The notes under the pieces were generated by a model. That model was given only the letters and a program-made list of their open reading frames with translations, did no database searches and was not told the DNA's origin. From Halorussus pelagicus (lineage in GTDB: Archaea; Halobacteriota; Halobacteria; Halobacteriales; Haladaptataceae), in NCBI RefSeq assembly GCF_004087835.1, contig NZ_CP035121.1, positions 47,879 to 111,878 of the forward strand: 64,000 nucleotides of DNA. The letters run 5' to 3'. Positions within the stretch are counted from its first letter, which is position 1. Every line of letters starts with the position of its first letter. This document shows positions 1-8,518 of the stretch, one piece after another. The position numbers and the translations under genes were made by a program.

Positions 1-299
1 CCCCTTCACCTAGTTCTGAGAGACTAGCTTCGAAGTTAGACATCTGTTTATGTGATACGAGGAATCTATTTATTTGAAACTAATGATATCGTCTATAGGG
101 ACTTGGTAATCGATTGAAATGATTGAGCAAGGCAAGATAGATAAACATTAGGTTCGTCCCAATTAAGTCCCAGTCATCGGCTCCTCCTCGGACGGTTTTG
201 GGTAATTAGACAGTACCCTATTCTCAGTTTTTAATACCGCTTGAATAAAGAAGTCGTGCTACCAACGATGCTAGAGCGATTTAACAGTCTCACAGAAAT
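1..299. other. Gene-free left edge
   Basis: I see no convincing open reading frame or repeat in this AT-rich stretch. It lies downstream of the minus-strand partition operon and could hold its transcription end, for example the T-rich run around 225-235, but nothing specific can be supported. Confidence 0.4.
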
Positions 300-716
300 C
301 TATTCATCTCCGATGTCGGAGAGTCGAGTCTGAATTTCGTCAGCGTCGGCGTCTGAGAGGGCTTCGAGACCGAACTGCACGAGGAGTGGGTAGAAATGCC
401 GGTTCTTCTTGAATTCGTCACGACCGGCTTTCCGGAGTTTCAGTTGGGACTCAAGGTACGTATCCTCCAAATCATCGAGGATGTTGTCCGGGATGTAGAT
501 CGTCCGGCCGTTCCACTCGTCCTTGATGTTCGTCTTGCTCGTTTTATTCGTTTCACTCGATGAATTCGTTTCCTTCGTTTCGTTCGGTGAGCTCGTCTTC
601 TGTGTTTCAGTCGATGAACTGGTTTGGTCGGTTTCAGTCGCCTCGTTCGTTTCTTCTTCCTTGTTGTTCTCGTAGTTGCCTTCGATACCTGAGGCATCAC
701 CCCAGCCATCACTCAT
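300..716 (-). CDS. Small ParA partner, possible centromere-binding protein
   Basis: A 138-residue protein whose ATG overlaps the stop of the upstream parA-like gene by 4 nt, so the two are translationally coupled. The first ~65 residues are a low-complexity N/E/T/S/K tract (repeated NET, KTS, SET tripeptides) encoded by a 9-bp-period DNA repeat. The C-terminal ~70 residues look folded. A segment beginning RTIYIPDNILDDLEDTY resembles the strand-plus-helix start of ribbon-helix-helix DNA-binding proteins and is followed by a helical acidic tail. Partition operons typically encode a DNA-binding adaptor next to ParA, so I infer that role. No named family was recognised. The disordered linker may owe its composition to cis-acting DNA repeats inside the gene. 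Confidence 0.75.
   Translation of the reverse strand: MSDGWGDASGIEGNYENNKEEETNEATETDQTSSSTETQKTSSPNETKETNSSSETNKTSKTNIKDEWNGRTIYIPDNILDDLEDTYLESQLKLRKAGRDEFKKNRHFYPLLVQFGLEALSDADADEIQTRLSDIGDE
530..601. repeat. 9-bp-period TCGTT repeat cluster 1 (inside the ParA partner gene)
   Basis: TCG occurs at 530, 539, 548, 557, 566, 575, 584 and 593, an unbroken 9-bp register of eight units such as TCGTTTTAT, TCGTTTCAC and TCGTTTCGT. The spacing is not quite one helical turn per unit, so successive sites would wind slowly around the DNA. The cluster lies within coding sequence for the low-complexity linker. Confidence 0.75.
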
Positions 717-1531
717 GTTTTCACCTCCTCCGGAGCAGTCTTCTCAAACGTCTCGTCAAGGAGATCAGCGATTTCAGTGAATAACTGGCGGGCATCCTCA
801 ACGCGCTTGTTCTCTTTGTCGAAGCCGAAAATGGACGTTCCTTGGCCGATTGATTGGGACAGGTCGGTGCGCTTCGGAATCTGGAAAACCGGTAGTGAAT
901 ATGCTGATTCGATTTCTGCAATCGTATTCCGGTGTTCGCCATTCTGCTCGACGCGATTGCACATGATTGCGAGACGGTTGATGTCCCCGTAGGCTGGTTC
1001 GAGCGATCTGAGCTGTTTTGCGAAAATCTGGAGGCTATTGGCGTTTAGCTTCTCCGGAATCACAGGGATAATCACGTTTCCTGTTGCGACGAGTGCGTTA
1101 TCGGTGAGAACGTTGAGTGACGGTGGGGTATCGACGATGATGTAATCGTAGTCTTTGTCAAGTTCATCGAGGGTCATCCCCAGTCGCTCTCGACTCTTGG
1201 GAGCTTCGAGCAGCGTCTGGATGTTCTTATTATTCGCGAGCTTCTCGCTGGCAGGGAGAATATCGAACTCCTCATGTTCGACGATGACATCGTTCACTGC
1301 CTCCATTTGGTCGAAGTCGAGTACGTCGAAGAGCGTGGTCCGGTCTGTGTCGTAGTAGAGATCGTTGTAGCCGAGTGAGCATGTGAGCCCGCCGTGGTAG
1401 TCGATGTCGACGAGGAGGACATCGTGTCCTCGTGCGGCGAGAGCGCCGCCAGTATGGATGACATCCGTTGTTTTCCCGGCACCTCCTTTCTGATTCGCTA
1501 CGGTGATTCGTGAAGTGTTCGTGTCGCTCAT
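713..1531 (-). CDS. parA: ParA/Soj-family partition ATPase
   Basis: A deviant Walker A ATPase of the ParA/MinD superfamily, which segregates plasmids by ATP-dependent dynamic binding to DNA. The signature KGGAGKTT lies about 15 residues from the chosen ATG. The switch regions follow as LLVDIDYHGG (D-x-D form) and YDYIIVDTPPSL, then the conserved VIIPVIPEKLNANSL. An upstream in-frame start at 1636 would add 35 residues, but that extension is Ser/Thr/Asn-rich and encoded by the 9-bp DNA repeats, so I prefer the ATG at 1531, which places the P-loop at the usual distance. The 138-residue partner follows with a 4-nt overlap. The upstream DNA is packed with TCGTT repeats that probably serve as centromere or operator. 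Confidence 0.9.
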   Translation of the reverse strand: MSDTNTSRITVANQKGGAGKTTDVIHTGGALAARGHDVLLVDIDYHGGLTCSLGYNDLYYDTDRTTLFDVLDFDQMEAVNDVIVEHEEFDILPASEKLANNKNIQTLLEAPKSRERLGMTLDELDKDYDYIIVDTPPSLNVLTDNALVATGNVIIPVIPEKLNANSLQIFAKQLRSLEPAYGDINRLAIMCNRVEQNGEHRNTIAEIESAYSLPVFQIPKRTDLSQSIGQGTSIFGFDKENKRVEDARQLFTEIADLLDETFEKTAPEEVKT

Positions 1532-1554
1532 ATCGGTCGTTATGTGTGATGAGT

Positions 1555-1590
1555 TCGTTGTGCTCGTTTTGTTCGTTTCGCTCGTTACGA
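1555..1590. repeat. 9-bp-period TCGTT repeat cluster 2 (at the ParA start)
   Basis: Four units start at 1555, 1564, 1573 and 1582 in exact 9-bp register. They sit just upstream of the preferred parA start and inside the optional N-terminal extension. Confidence 0.7.
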
Positions 1591-1654
1591 TGGGTGCGTT
1601 CAGTGCGGGTGTTTCGCTCGATGAATGGAATACCACCCTGTTAAATCCTACCGT

Positions 1655-1735
1655 TCGTTATGCTCATTGAATAGAACGTATTCGTTTTTATCAATTAATT
1701 CGTTACGCTCGTTTCTTTCGTTTCGTTCAACGAGT
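1655..1735. repeat. 9-bp-period TCGTT repeat cluster 3 (upstream of parA)
   Basis: Nine 9-bp units start at 1655, with TCGTT present at 1655, 1682, 1700, 1709 and 1718 and degenerate units (TCATT, AGAAC, TCAAT, TCAAC) holding the register between them. The cluster is non-coding and directly upstream of the parA operon. Confidence 0.7.
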
Positions 1736-1802
1736 ACATAGATAGTCGGTTTCAGCGCCATCTAATTTAATCCGGAGAGGCCGTTCATTACCCTCGCCCC
1801 AC

Positions 1803-1838
1803 TCGTTCTATTCGTTACTCTCGTTTTGCTCGTTTCTG
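1803..1838. repeat. 9-bp-period TCGTT repeat cluster 4
   Basis: Four units start at 1803, 1812, 1821 and 1830 with a strict 9-bp period (TCGTTCTAT, TCGTTACTC, TCGTTTTGC, TCGTTTCTG). This is the outermost cluster on the side of the giant ATPase gene. Confidence 0.7.
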
Positions 1839-2052
1839 TTTTTCCAGTCGCTATGAGATCAGTTACAGTTCTTAGAGACGAGAACAGTAATTAATGGAAG
1901 CACCATTCAATGAGAACTATAACCGTTACTAGATTAATGAGACTAACAGCGAAGAGTCGTCTGCTCATCAGGGGGACGGTTAGTAACTGGTAATATACTC
2001 ACGAAGGGACCAGGGAATAAACACAGATCGAGTCAATTGATCTTAGACAAAG
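1839..2052. other. Intergenic spacer between partition and defence modules
   Basis: AT-rich divergent intergenic DNA with no open reading frame worth reporting. It separates the minus-strand partition operon and its repeats from the plus-strand giant ATPase gene. Confidence 0.4.
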
Positions 2053-2060
2053 TATTTAAT
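2053..2060 (+). promoter_or_regulatory. TATA box of the giant ATPase gene
   Basis: TATTTAAT lies 30 nt before the ATG at 2090, the spacing expected of a haloarchaeal promoter feeding a leaderless or near-leaderless transcript. Confidence 0.5.
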
Positions 2061-2089
2061 TACATTGTCTCTGAATTACGTTTCATTAG

Positions 2090-5000
2090 ATGTCACTTAA
2101 GGCCAGAGAGTGGACAAACGAATTGACCGATAGATACGTCGATCTGCTGGAAAAACTTGAGTCTATAGGTCCAGACGGTCGGTACGACACACCGAAGGAT
2201 GCGCTCTTCAACGAGACGAGCATTGGTGGCGGCGAAGCGGGGACAGCCGGCGCCCATCAAGACCGTGAACTGGTAGAACTCCTGCAGAACGGTCGTGATG
2301 CTATCCAGAAGGCAGACGAGACGGGGACGCTGTACGTCGCCGTCTCACGTGAAGGCGTCCTAGTAGCCAACACCGGTGCGCCGTTTGAACTTGAAGACGA
2401 GGAGGTTCTGGAGGACCTACGCAAGGTCAGCCGCTCAGGGAAGGAGACAGACGCAATTGGCGAGAAGGGAGTAGGCCTGACATCAGTCTGTACCATCGGA
2501 GATGCCTACGAGGTATGGACGAACCTTGAAGACGGGAATCTCGGGCGGCTCCAATGTGGGCCTGTGAACCCGACCGCGGCCGTTCTCTCTCGGTCGACAG
2601 CGACTGACAAGCCGGCGGTGGCAGAGTGCCTTGACAACTTCCGGGGGCGGCTAGCAACTGGCGACCTTGCCGAGCTCGTTGCGCCGACAGACCACACGAG
2701 CCACATCACGCCAGAAACCCTTCGCTCCGAAGACGTCACGAGCCTCCCCTTCTTTTCCTATCCGCTACCACTTGAGGTGCCGGACGACCGAGCGGCACTA
2801 GATGGCTCGCTACAAAAGGTAGCAAAACAGCTGTTAACCGATGCGTCGGTGATCGTCGATGGGCCAGATATTCCGGATCAGTTCACGACGGCAGTCATCG
2901 TACACTTTGAGGACGAGGATCTTACGGAATTCCGTTCGGCCCTCGGGGTTGAGACAGAGCGCAATGGCGACCCCAGCCGAATTGCGAACAACCTGTGGGC
3001 TCGGCTGAGCTACTCGGCCACGGCAAACGCGTACGGAGAGTCACGAGGCGAGGTAACGCCAGAGTCACTCATCCACTTCGGGAACATCGACCAGCTCGTA
3101 CTGGATCATCTTGAGGGGAGCGAGCGGAAGGCCCACGAACGGTGGGATATTGACCGGTCGGACCCGGTGACCCACACAACCGATACCGAGCGCCCGGTGC
3201 AGTCGACATCTGTGACGGTGACAGTTGACCAGCGAGAGCAGGATTATAATCAAGGACAGGGCCAAGAGCGGGTCCAGCAGACCTACGACCTGTTCCACTG
3301 GGTAGAGGGACACGAACCTATCGTCCCGAAGAACCTGCTGACCACAGAGCAACGTCGATCGACAGATGATGAACAGGAAGTAGACGTCCAACCACGAATC
3401 CTCGTCCCGACGGATAACGAGCCGCCAGCCTGGCTGGCTGACAAGGATCTGCAGACAGTCCTCGAAGGTAATGTACTCGATGGCGTCGGGCCGGAGTCTC
3501 ACTCCTACCCGCCGTATCTCTACTACCCGATTACGGGTGCCTCGAGACAATTCCCATTCTGCCTGCATGCGAACGTGGAGGTCTCAAAAGATCGGGAGAA
3601 ACTCTACTCTGACTCAGACCAGTACAACGCGTTCATCCTAGACCACTGTGCGACACTCATTGGCGACGTCGCGACCGTGCTTGCTCGCCGGGATAGATGC
3701 GCAGGTGATTTGGGAACCGTGAACAGCCCGTGGAATCTCCTGCCGCCGACGCCTGCAGGTGATGATGACGTGACGCTTACGGACATCATCAACGACGAGG
3801 TCCGAATTGACGAGGCCGAGATTGGCCTGCTAGACCTATTCTCTCGGGCCGTATACAACCAGCTGGGCGAACGACCGTGCCTGCCCACGGCGAGAATCAA
3901 CGACTCCGACACACCGGCGACGGCAGTCACCGAGGCACTTCTGCATCCAAACCCCGAAGTGGTAGGAGCCTACGCAGCACTCTACTTAGTCAGGGAACGA
4001 CTGGGCGAGTCCGTCCATAAGAGGGGTCCGACGAAGACGACGCGCCGTCTCCCCACCTTGGAAAGCCTACTTTCGTTCCTTCGGTGGAGTGTGCACGGCG
4101 ATCTTGACACCGTCGACTGGTCTAAACGGTATCGCTATCTTCTAGAGGAAGCACCGCCGTCAGCGACAGACGAGACAGAGCGACTCCGCTCGCTCGTACA
4201 GGCCTGGACCACCCAGCTCTCACAACACCTAACAAGTCCGGACACACATATCGTCGTACCGTCGACGATCGGGCAGCAACTCTTCATCGGGTCAGTTACG
4301 CTCGTGGACGCATACGCCGATAGCAAAGAGAAAGACGTCGCGAAGATCCTAGATGACGAGTTCGACATCGCAGATGCTGGCGTCCACATCCTTCCGTGCT
4401 CCTATCGGTCGGAGGACACTGACGAGGGATATGTCCAGTTGGTCCCTGTAGAGTCCCACGGCGAGGGTGGCAACGTGACAGAGACATACACACGAACAGT
4501 GTTCTGGAGGGGTGATGATGCGCCTGAGACGGAGTTACGTATCCCTCCGGACAACATCGGCCTCAGCGTGTTCGTCATCGACGAAGCGATTTCCGAAGAT
4601 TCCCGGTGCAGTAGCATTCTCTCAGAGGCGGGGAACGATTGGGGGATCGTCCAGCTACGATCGTACCCACAATACGTGCGCGAACTCCTCGGGTCGACCC
4701 AACGCCAGCAGGGGCGAACGGACGAGTGCGATGCCTCCAATAAAGCGCTCTCGGACGACGCCCTGAGCTTCTTTGCGGCAGCCGTCGCCGGCCAGGAGCG
4801 AGAGCGTCTCGTTCCGACGGAGGGAGCGTACCTTGCTCACGACAACGTCCATAAACACACCCACAACTCCGAGCGCAAGCGGAACCTCCTGAATCGACTT
4901 GCGGTAAGACGAAACCAGCTGCAGTCGGACCTCCTCAACCAGGCCGATGAGACCGATCACCGTATCGCCGACATTCGCCTGCCACCGAGTTGGCAGGCAC

Positions 5001-8000
5001 TCCGGGAGACCGACGAGCAGGTCGACACCTGGGGGGGACTGCCGTCAGAGTTGGACGAGCAGCCTACGACCTCGGCCGAACCGGTAAATGCCAGGCCGAT
5101 CGTCCGCCCGCCAGACGACAATCGCTGGCAGTTCCTTGCCGAACGGGATATCTCCCCCACTACGACAGCAAAGCTTCTTAGCATCCTCGGTCTCTCAGCA
5201 TTCCCGGAAGTGGAGGCCCTTGCACAGACAGAAACGCCTGGGAAGGGACGCGATCATTGGAACCCACTCAAGTGGGACATGAGCGATGCTCAAGCTGAGG
5301 TCGACATGGAAACGGTTTCGAGTCTCCGGGCAACGTTGCAGCAGGTCATCAGCCGGACAGCCATCGGAACCCGTGGTGAGGATAGTGGGTCATATCTTGA
5401 CTTAATCACCGCACCGGAGTTCGGTCCGCAGTCGACCGCCGGCCACAGCGATCAGTGCTCAGTTAAAGAACTCCGTGGTCGGTATACCAGTAGCGAGCTC
5501 GGCATCGCACCGTCAACTGTCGTGGATGGGCTTGACAGCCGCGACGTCGCCTTGGAGTCGTGGACTTGGATATCTACCGAGGGCTCGGACAATCCCTTCG
5601 CCCGACTTGGCGTGGAGTACGTCTGTGACGTCCTCGCCACCTACGGGGACAACCTCAAGCAATCGATTCTGACCACGGGGTGGTCATGTCGTGACAACCA
5701 CAGCGGGCGCCACGGCTGGACCGACACGGTCCCAACATTGCTTAACTGGCAACTCCGCGCGGCACAGATGTGGGGCCAGCATAGCGGCTTCCAGGCACCG
5801 AGCTGGTGGTCCGATGACTCCATCCTCTGGGCGGTCGAGCGTGCAGGCGAGGGGTCACAGACAGGCAATTGGCTCCCGACAGTCGACGTCGGGGCGACAG
5901 AGATCGACATCCAAGTCTGGCGGACGCTCGGCATCAAGCCGCTCGAAGAGTTGTCTGCCACCGAGGCAGCGCTCCGCCTCCAGAAGATCCAGGAGGAACT
6001 TGCTGCAACGCCGTTGGTATCCAATCAGGACGAGCCCATCGCGCTCAAGGAGTTGGCCACCGACGGCATCGCCGATGGTTGGAAGACCGTCTACTCACGC
6101 CTCATTACACCGATCGCCGACTACCTCGACCGTGACGACTCAACACTCGGTGAACTTCCCTTTCTCACCCACTTCCCAGTCAAAGCCGGCGATCAGTGGG
6201 CGTCGGTACCGGTCGAGCTTGTTCGTAATCAAGAAACTTACTGGTTCAGCGACAGCCAGCAACTCCCTTGGGAAGATCGCGACGGCTCCTGGGAAGGTCC
6301 GTGGGTCGTGGAGACGCCGACTGTCGGCCGAGGGGCAACCCTCGCATCAGCACTCGACTGCGAATTCCGGACACAAGCCAGCGACCGCCCACAGCTATCG
6401 GTAGACCAACTCGATTCAGGGGGTAATCCCGAAACGGACGAGCGTCTCGCCACGAAACTGCGTAGTCGGCGGCCGCTCATCCTCGCCGCGTTGAGTGCGG
6501 AGACCAGCGAAACGTTCCAGCCTGACCACCGCGAAGACCTGGAGGTCGCGATTGACCACATCCGGAGCGTTCCAGAAGAGATGTTCGAGCGCTACCGTGA
6601 GCGGTTTTCGCTACAAGATTCCCGATTCGGTGAACATTCTGCCGTCTACCCACTTGGCGAGAACAAGACTGGGACCGAAAGCACCCAGTACGGACTTGCC
6701 TACAACGTGGCATCCGTCGATGATGAAGGTCCAGATCCAACGGTCTTCACCGAGGCACTCCAGGTACTGTTCGAGCGCTCGCGTTCGACATACCTCCGGC
6801 TCGCCCTCGCCAGCGAGGAGGAAGTACTCGATGCAGACCTCGATGTTGATGCCGTCCGACGCACAATTGGACAAGGATCGGCTGACGCGCTCCGGTCGGA
6901 CATCGAGGCAACGGTAGCCCTCTTGGACACAATTGGCGCGTCGCTCGACATTGACCAGATACTGACCTCCCTCGACGACCGTCTCGCCGAGACGGAGACA
7001 GATGCCTACACAATCCGGATGAACATCCGGCAGGCTATCGGTAAGCAAACGACCGACTTCGATACCATGGAGTCCCTTATCGACGCGACCCAGTCGGCTC
7101 CAGAACCGGTCATCGAGATGATCCAAACCTTGCTCTCCGACCGGGCTGCTCTATCGGAGGAATGTCCCTGTACCGCCCTCTCGAAGACTATCGACCTGGA
7201 AACGTTCGTCACGTGGGCCAGCACCTATCATCCGGCGTTTGAAAACCACCACCCTCTGCCGAAAGAGCAAGCACATCGTCTAGAAACGGTTAGCCGAATT
7301 TGGTGGAACGCCGACAAAGAGACCCGCTGGACCGAGCTCCAAGACATCCAAGTGTGGCGAAAAGAGACACGCCAGCAACCGGCCGAGTGGTCCTGGACCA
7401 GCCCACCGTTTGCACATCGTCTTATCGAGACTGAGGAGACCGGCGAGGACGACTGCTGGCTCACACTCAGTCCTGCAGCCTTAGACGACCTCTGTGAGGC
7501 CGTTCTCACCGCCATCTTTGACAACGGAACTCCCGATACTGGACCGGAGGATGGGAACGGAACCAGCAACCAAGTCCTCCGTGGATCACTCAGGCAGTAT
7601 CTCAAGACAGGGGAGTTCCCGGACCGTCACAACTCGCCGTCCGAAGAAGAAACGCACACTCAAAAGGTGCGAGAACAGGCCTTTGAGACGATTCAAGCCA
7701 CGCCAATACAGTTCGCCGACGACGCCAACAGCGACGTGTCCGGCCGCATCCAGTCCCGAGACGCCGAATATGGAAGCGGCGGTAGCAGCGATCTCACCGA
7801 CCGCCCCGAGTTCGCTGAGGAGGTCATCTTCGCCTCCATCTGCGGCCAGCTCAAGGCTTGGACCGAGGAAACCGACGACTGGCAGCATCGACTAGGTAGG
7901 CATCTTGAGTCGGTCGTCGATGAGTCGAGCTCCTGTCCCTGGCACAACCCCGGTCGCTGCCGCGATATCGACCGCCTGGAGCGAACACCCGAACAACTCG

Positions 8001-8500
8001 CCCAGCAACTTCTCGACTCTATCAAGACCGGTCGGACGTCCCGATCCGATGACGTGCCTCGCCTCACCTTCGTCGCCGCTGATGAGCGTGGTCCGGGGTA
8101 CGACATCCTCGATATTACGGGCCGAGTCGCCGGGACAGCTAGCGATGAGACCATCCAACCGACCCCGATCGAGGTGAAGGCCGTGACCGGCGACTCACCC
8201 TACACCGTCCGCTTCACAGTCAACGAGTTCCGACGGGCGCTAACGTTCGTCCGAAACGATGTTCCGTACCGCATCCAGCTAGTCCGCATTGAGGGCAACG
8301 ACATTGACTTACTCGATGCGACGTCGATCACGCCGGCGCCAGGCGTAACATTCCGGACGCCAGCCGACCTCTATGCATACCTTCCGAACTTGGACCTGCC
8401 GGTGGCCAAGGATGTGCCGGACGATGCCGTCGACAGCATTATCGCCAACACTCTAGAGCGGACAATCCGTGGAGGCTATCTCCGCATCACGTTCGACTGA
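2090..8500 (+). CDS. Giant sacsin-type (GHKL) ATPase with C-terminal DUF3883-like nuclease domain
   Basis: A 2136-residue protein. The N-terminus carries a GHKL/Hsp90-type ATP site: the N box ELLQNGRDA (E63, N67, D70), VANTGAPF (about 92-99) and the glycine lid IGEKGVGLTSV (123-133). This arrangement is typical of sacsin-like and paraMORC ATPases found in prokaryotic conflict systems. The C-terminus has GYDI around Y2004-D2005 followed by IEVKAV (E2028, K2030), the D...ExK pattern of the NO VEIN/DUF3883 branch of the PD-(D/E)XK fold. About 1800 intervening residues are not recognised. It is convergent, 18 nt apart, with an AddA-like gene. I infer an ATP-gated nuclease or sensor in anti-phage defence. 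Length and end domains are clear; the function is inferred. Confidence 0.85.
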   Translation: MSLKAREWTNELTDRYVDLLEKLESIGPDGRYDTPKDALFNETSIGGGEAGTAGAHQDRELVELLQNGRDAIQKADETGTLYVAVSREGVLVANTGAPFELEDEEVLEDLRKVSRSGKETDAIGEKGVGLTSVCTIGDAYEVWTNLEDGNLGRLQCGPVNPTAAVLSRSTATDKPAVAECLDNFRGRLATGDLAELVAPTDHTSHITPETLRSEDVTSLPFFSYPLPLEVPDDRAALDGSLQKVAKQLLTDASVIVDGPDIPDQFTTAVIVHFEDEDLTEFRSALGVETERNGDPSRIANNLWARLSYSATANAYGESRGEVTPESLIHFGNIDQLVLDHLEGSERKAHERWDIDRSDPVTHTTDTERPVQSTSVTVTVDQREQDYNQGQGQERVQQTYDLFHWVEGHEPIVPKNLLTTEQRRSTDDEQEVDVQPRILVPTDNEPPAWLADKDLQTVLEGNVLDGVGPESHSYPPYLYYPITGASRQFPFCLHANVEVSKDREKLYSDSDQYNAFILDHCATLIGDVATVLARRDRCAGDLGTVNSPWNLLPPTPAGDDDVTLTDIINDEVRIDEAEIGLLDLFSRAVYNQLGERPCLPTARINDSDTPATAVTEALLHPNPEVVGAYAALYLVRERLGESVHKRGPTKTTRRLPTLESLLSFLRWSVHGDLDTVDWSKRYRYLLEEAPPSATDETERLRSLVQAWTTQLSQHLTSPDTHIVVPSTIGQQLFIGSVTLVDAYADSKEKDVAKILDDEFDIADAGVHILPCSYRSEDTDEGYVQLVPVESHGEGGNVTETYTRTVFWRGDDAPETELRIPPDNIGLSVFVIDEAISEDSRCSSILSEAGNDWGIVQLRSYPQYVRELLGSTQRQQGRTDECDASNKALSDDALSFFAAAVAGQERERLVPTEGAYLAHDNVHKHTHNSERKRNLLNRLAVRRNQLQSDLLNQADETDHRIADIRLPPSWQALRETDEQVDTWGGLPSELDEQPTTSAEPVNARPIVRPPDDNRWQFLAERDISPTTTAKLLSILGLSAFPEVEALAQTETPGKGRDHWNPLKWDMSDAQAEVDMETVSSLRATLQQVISRTAIGTRGEDSGSYLDLITAPEFGPQSTAGHSDQCSVKELRGRYTSSELGIAPSTVVDGLDSRDVALESWTWISTEGSDNPFARLGVEYVCDVLATYGDNLKQSILTTGWSCRDNHSGRHGWTDTVPTLLNWQLRAAQMWGQHSGFQAPSWWSDDSILWAVERAGEGSQTGNWLPTVDVGATEIDIQVWRTLGIKPLEELSATEAALRLQKIQEELAATPLVSNQDEPIALKELATDGIADGWKTVYSRLITPIADYLDRDDSTLGELPFLTHFPVKAGDQWASVPVELVRNQETYWFSDSQQLPWEDRDGSWEGPWVVETPTVGRGATLASALDCEFRTQASDRPQLSVDQLDSGGNPETDERLATKLRSRRPLILAALSAETSETFQPDHREDLEVAIDHIRSVPEEMFERYRERFSLQDSRFGEHSAVYPLGENKTGTESTQYGLAYNVASVDDEGPDPTVFTEALQVLFERSRSTYLRLALASEEEVLDADLDVDAVRRTIGQGSADALRSDIEATVALLDTIGASLDIDQILTSLDDRLAETETDAYTIRMNIRQAIGKQTTDFDTMESLIDATQSAPEPVIEMIQTLLSDRAALSEECPCTALSKTIDLETFVTWASTYHPAFENHHPLPKEQAHRLETVSRIWWNADKETRWTELQDIQVWRKETRQQPAEWSWTSPPFAHRLIETEETGEDDCWLTLSPAALDDLCEAVLTAIFDNGTPDTGPEDGNGTSNQVLRGSLRQYLKTGEFPDRHNSPSEEETHTQKVREQAFETIQATPIQFADDANSDVSGRIQSRDAEYGSGGSSDLTDRPEFAEEVIFASICGQLKAWTEETDDWQHRLGRHLESVVDESSSCPWHNPGRCRDIDRLERTPEQLAQQLLDSIKTGRTSRSDDVPRLTFVAADERGPGYDILDITGRVAGTASDETIQPTPIEVKAVTGDSPYTVRFTVNEFRRALTFVRNDVPYRIQLVRIEGNDIDLLDATSITPAPGVTFRTPADLYAYLPNLDLPVAKDVPDDAVDSIIANTLERTIRGGYLRITFD

Positions 8501-8518
8501 GAGTCAATATTCAGGAAT

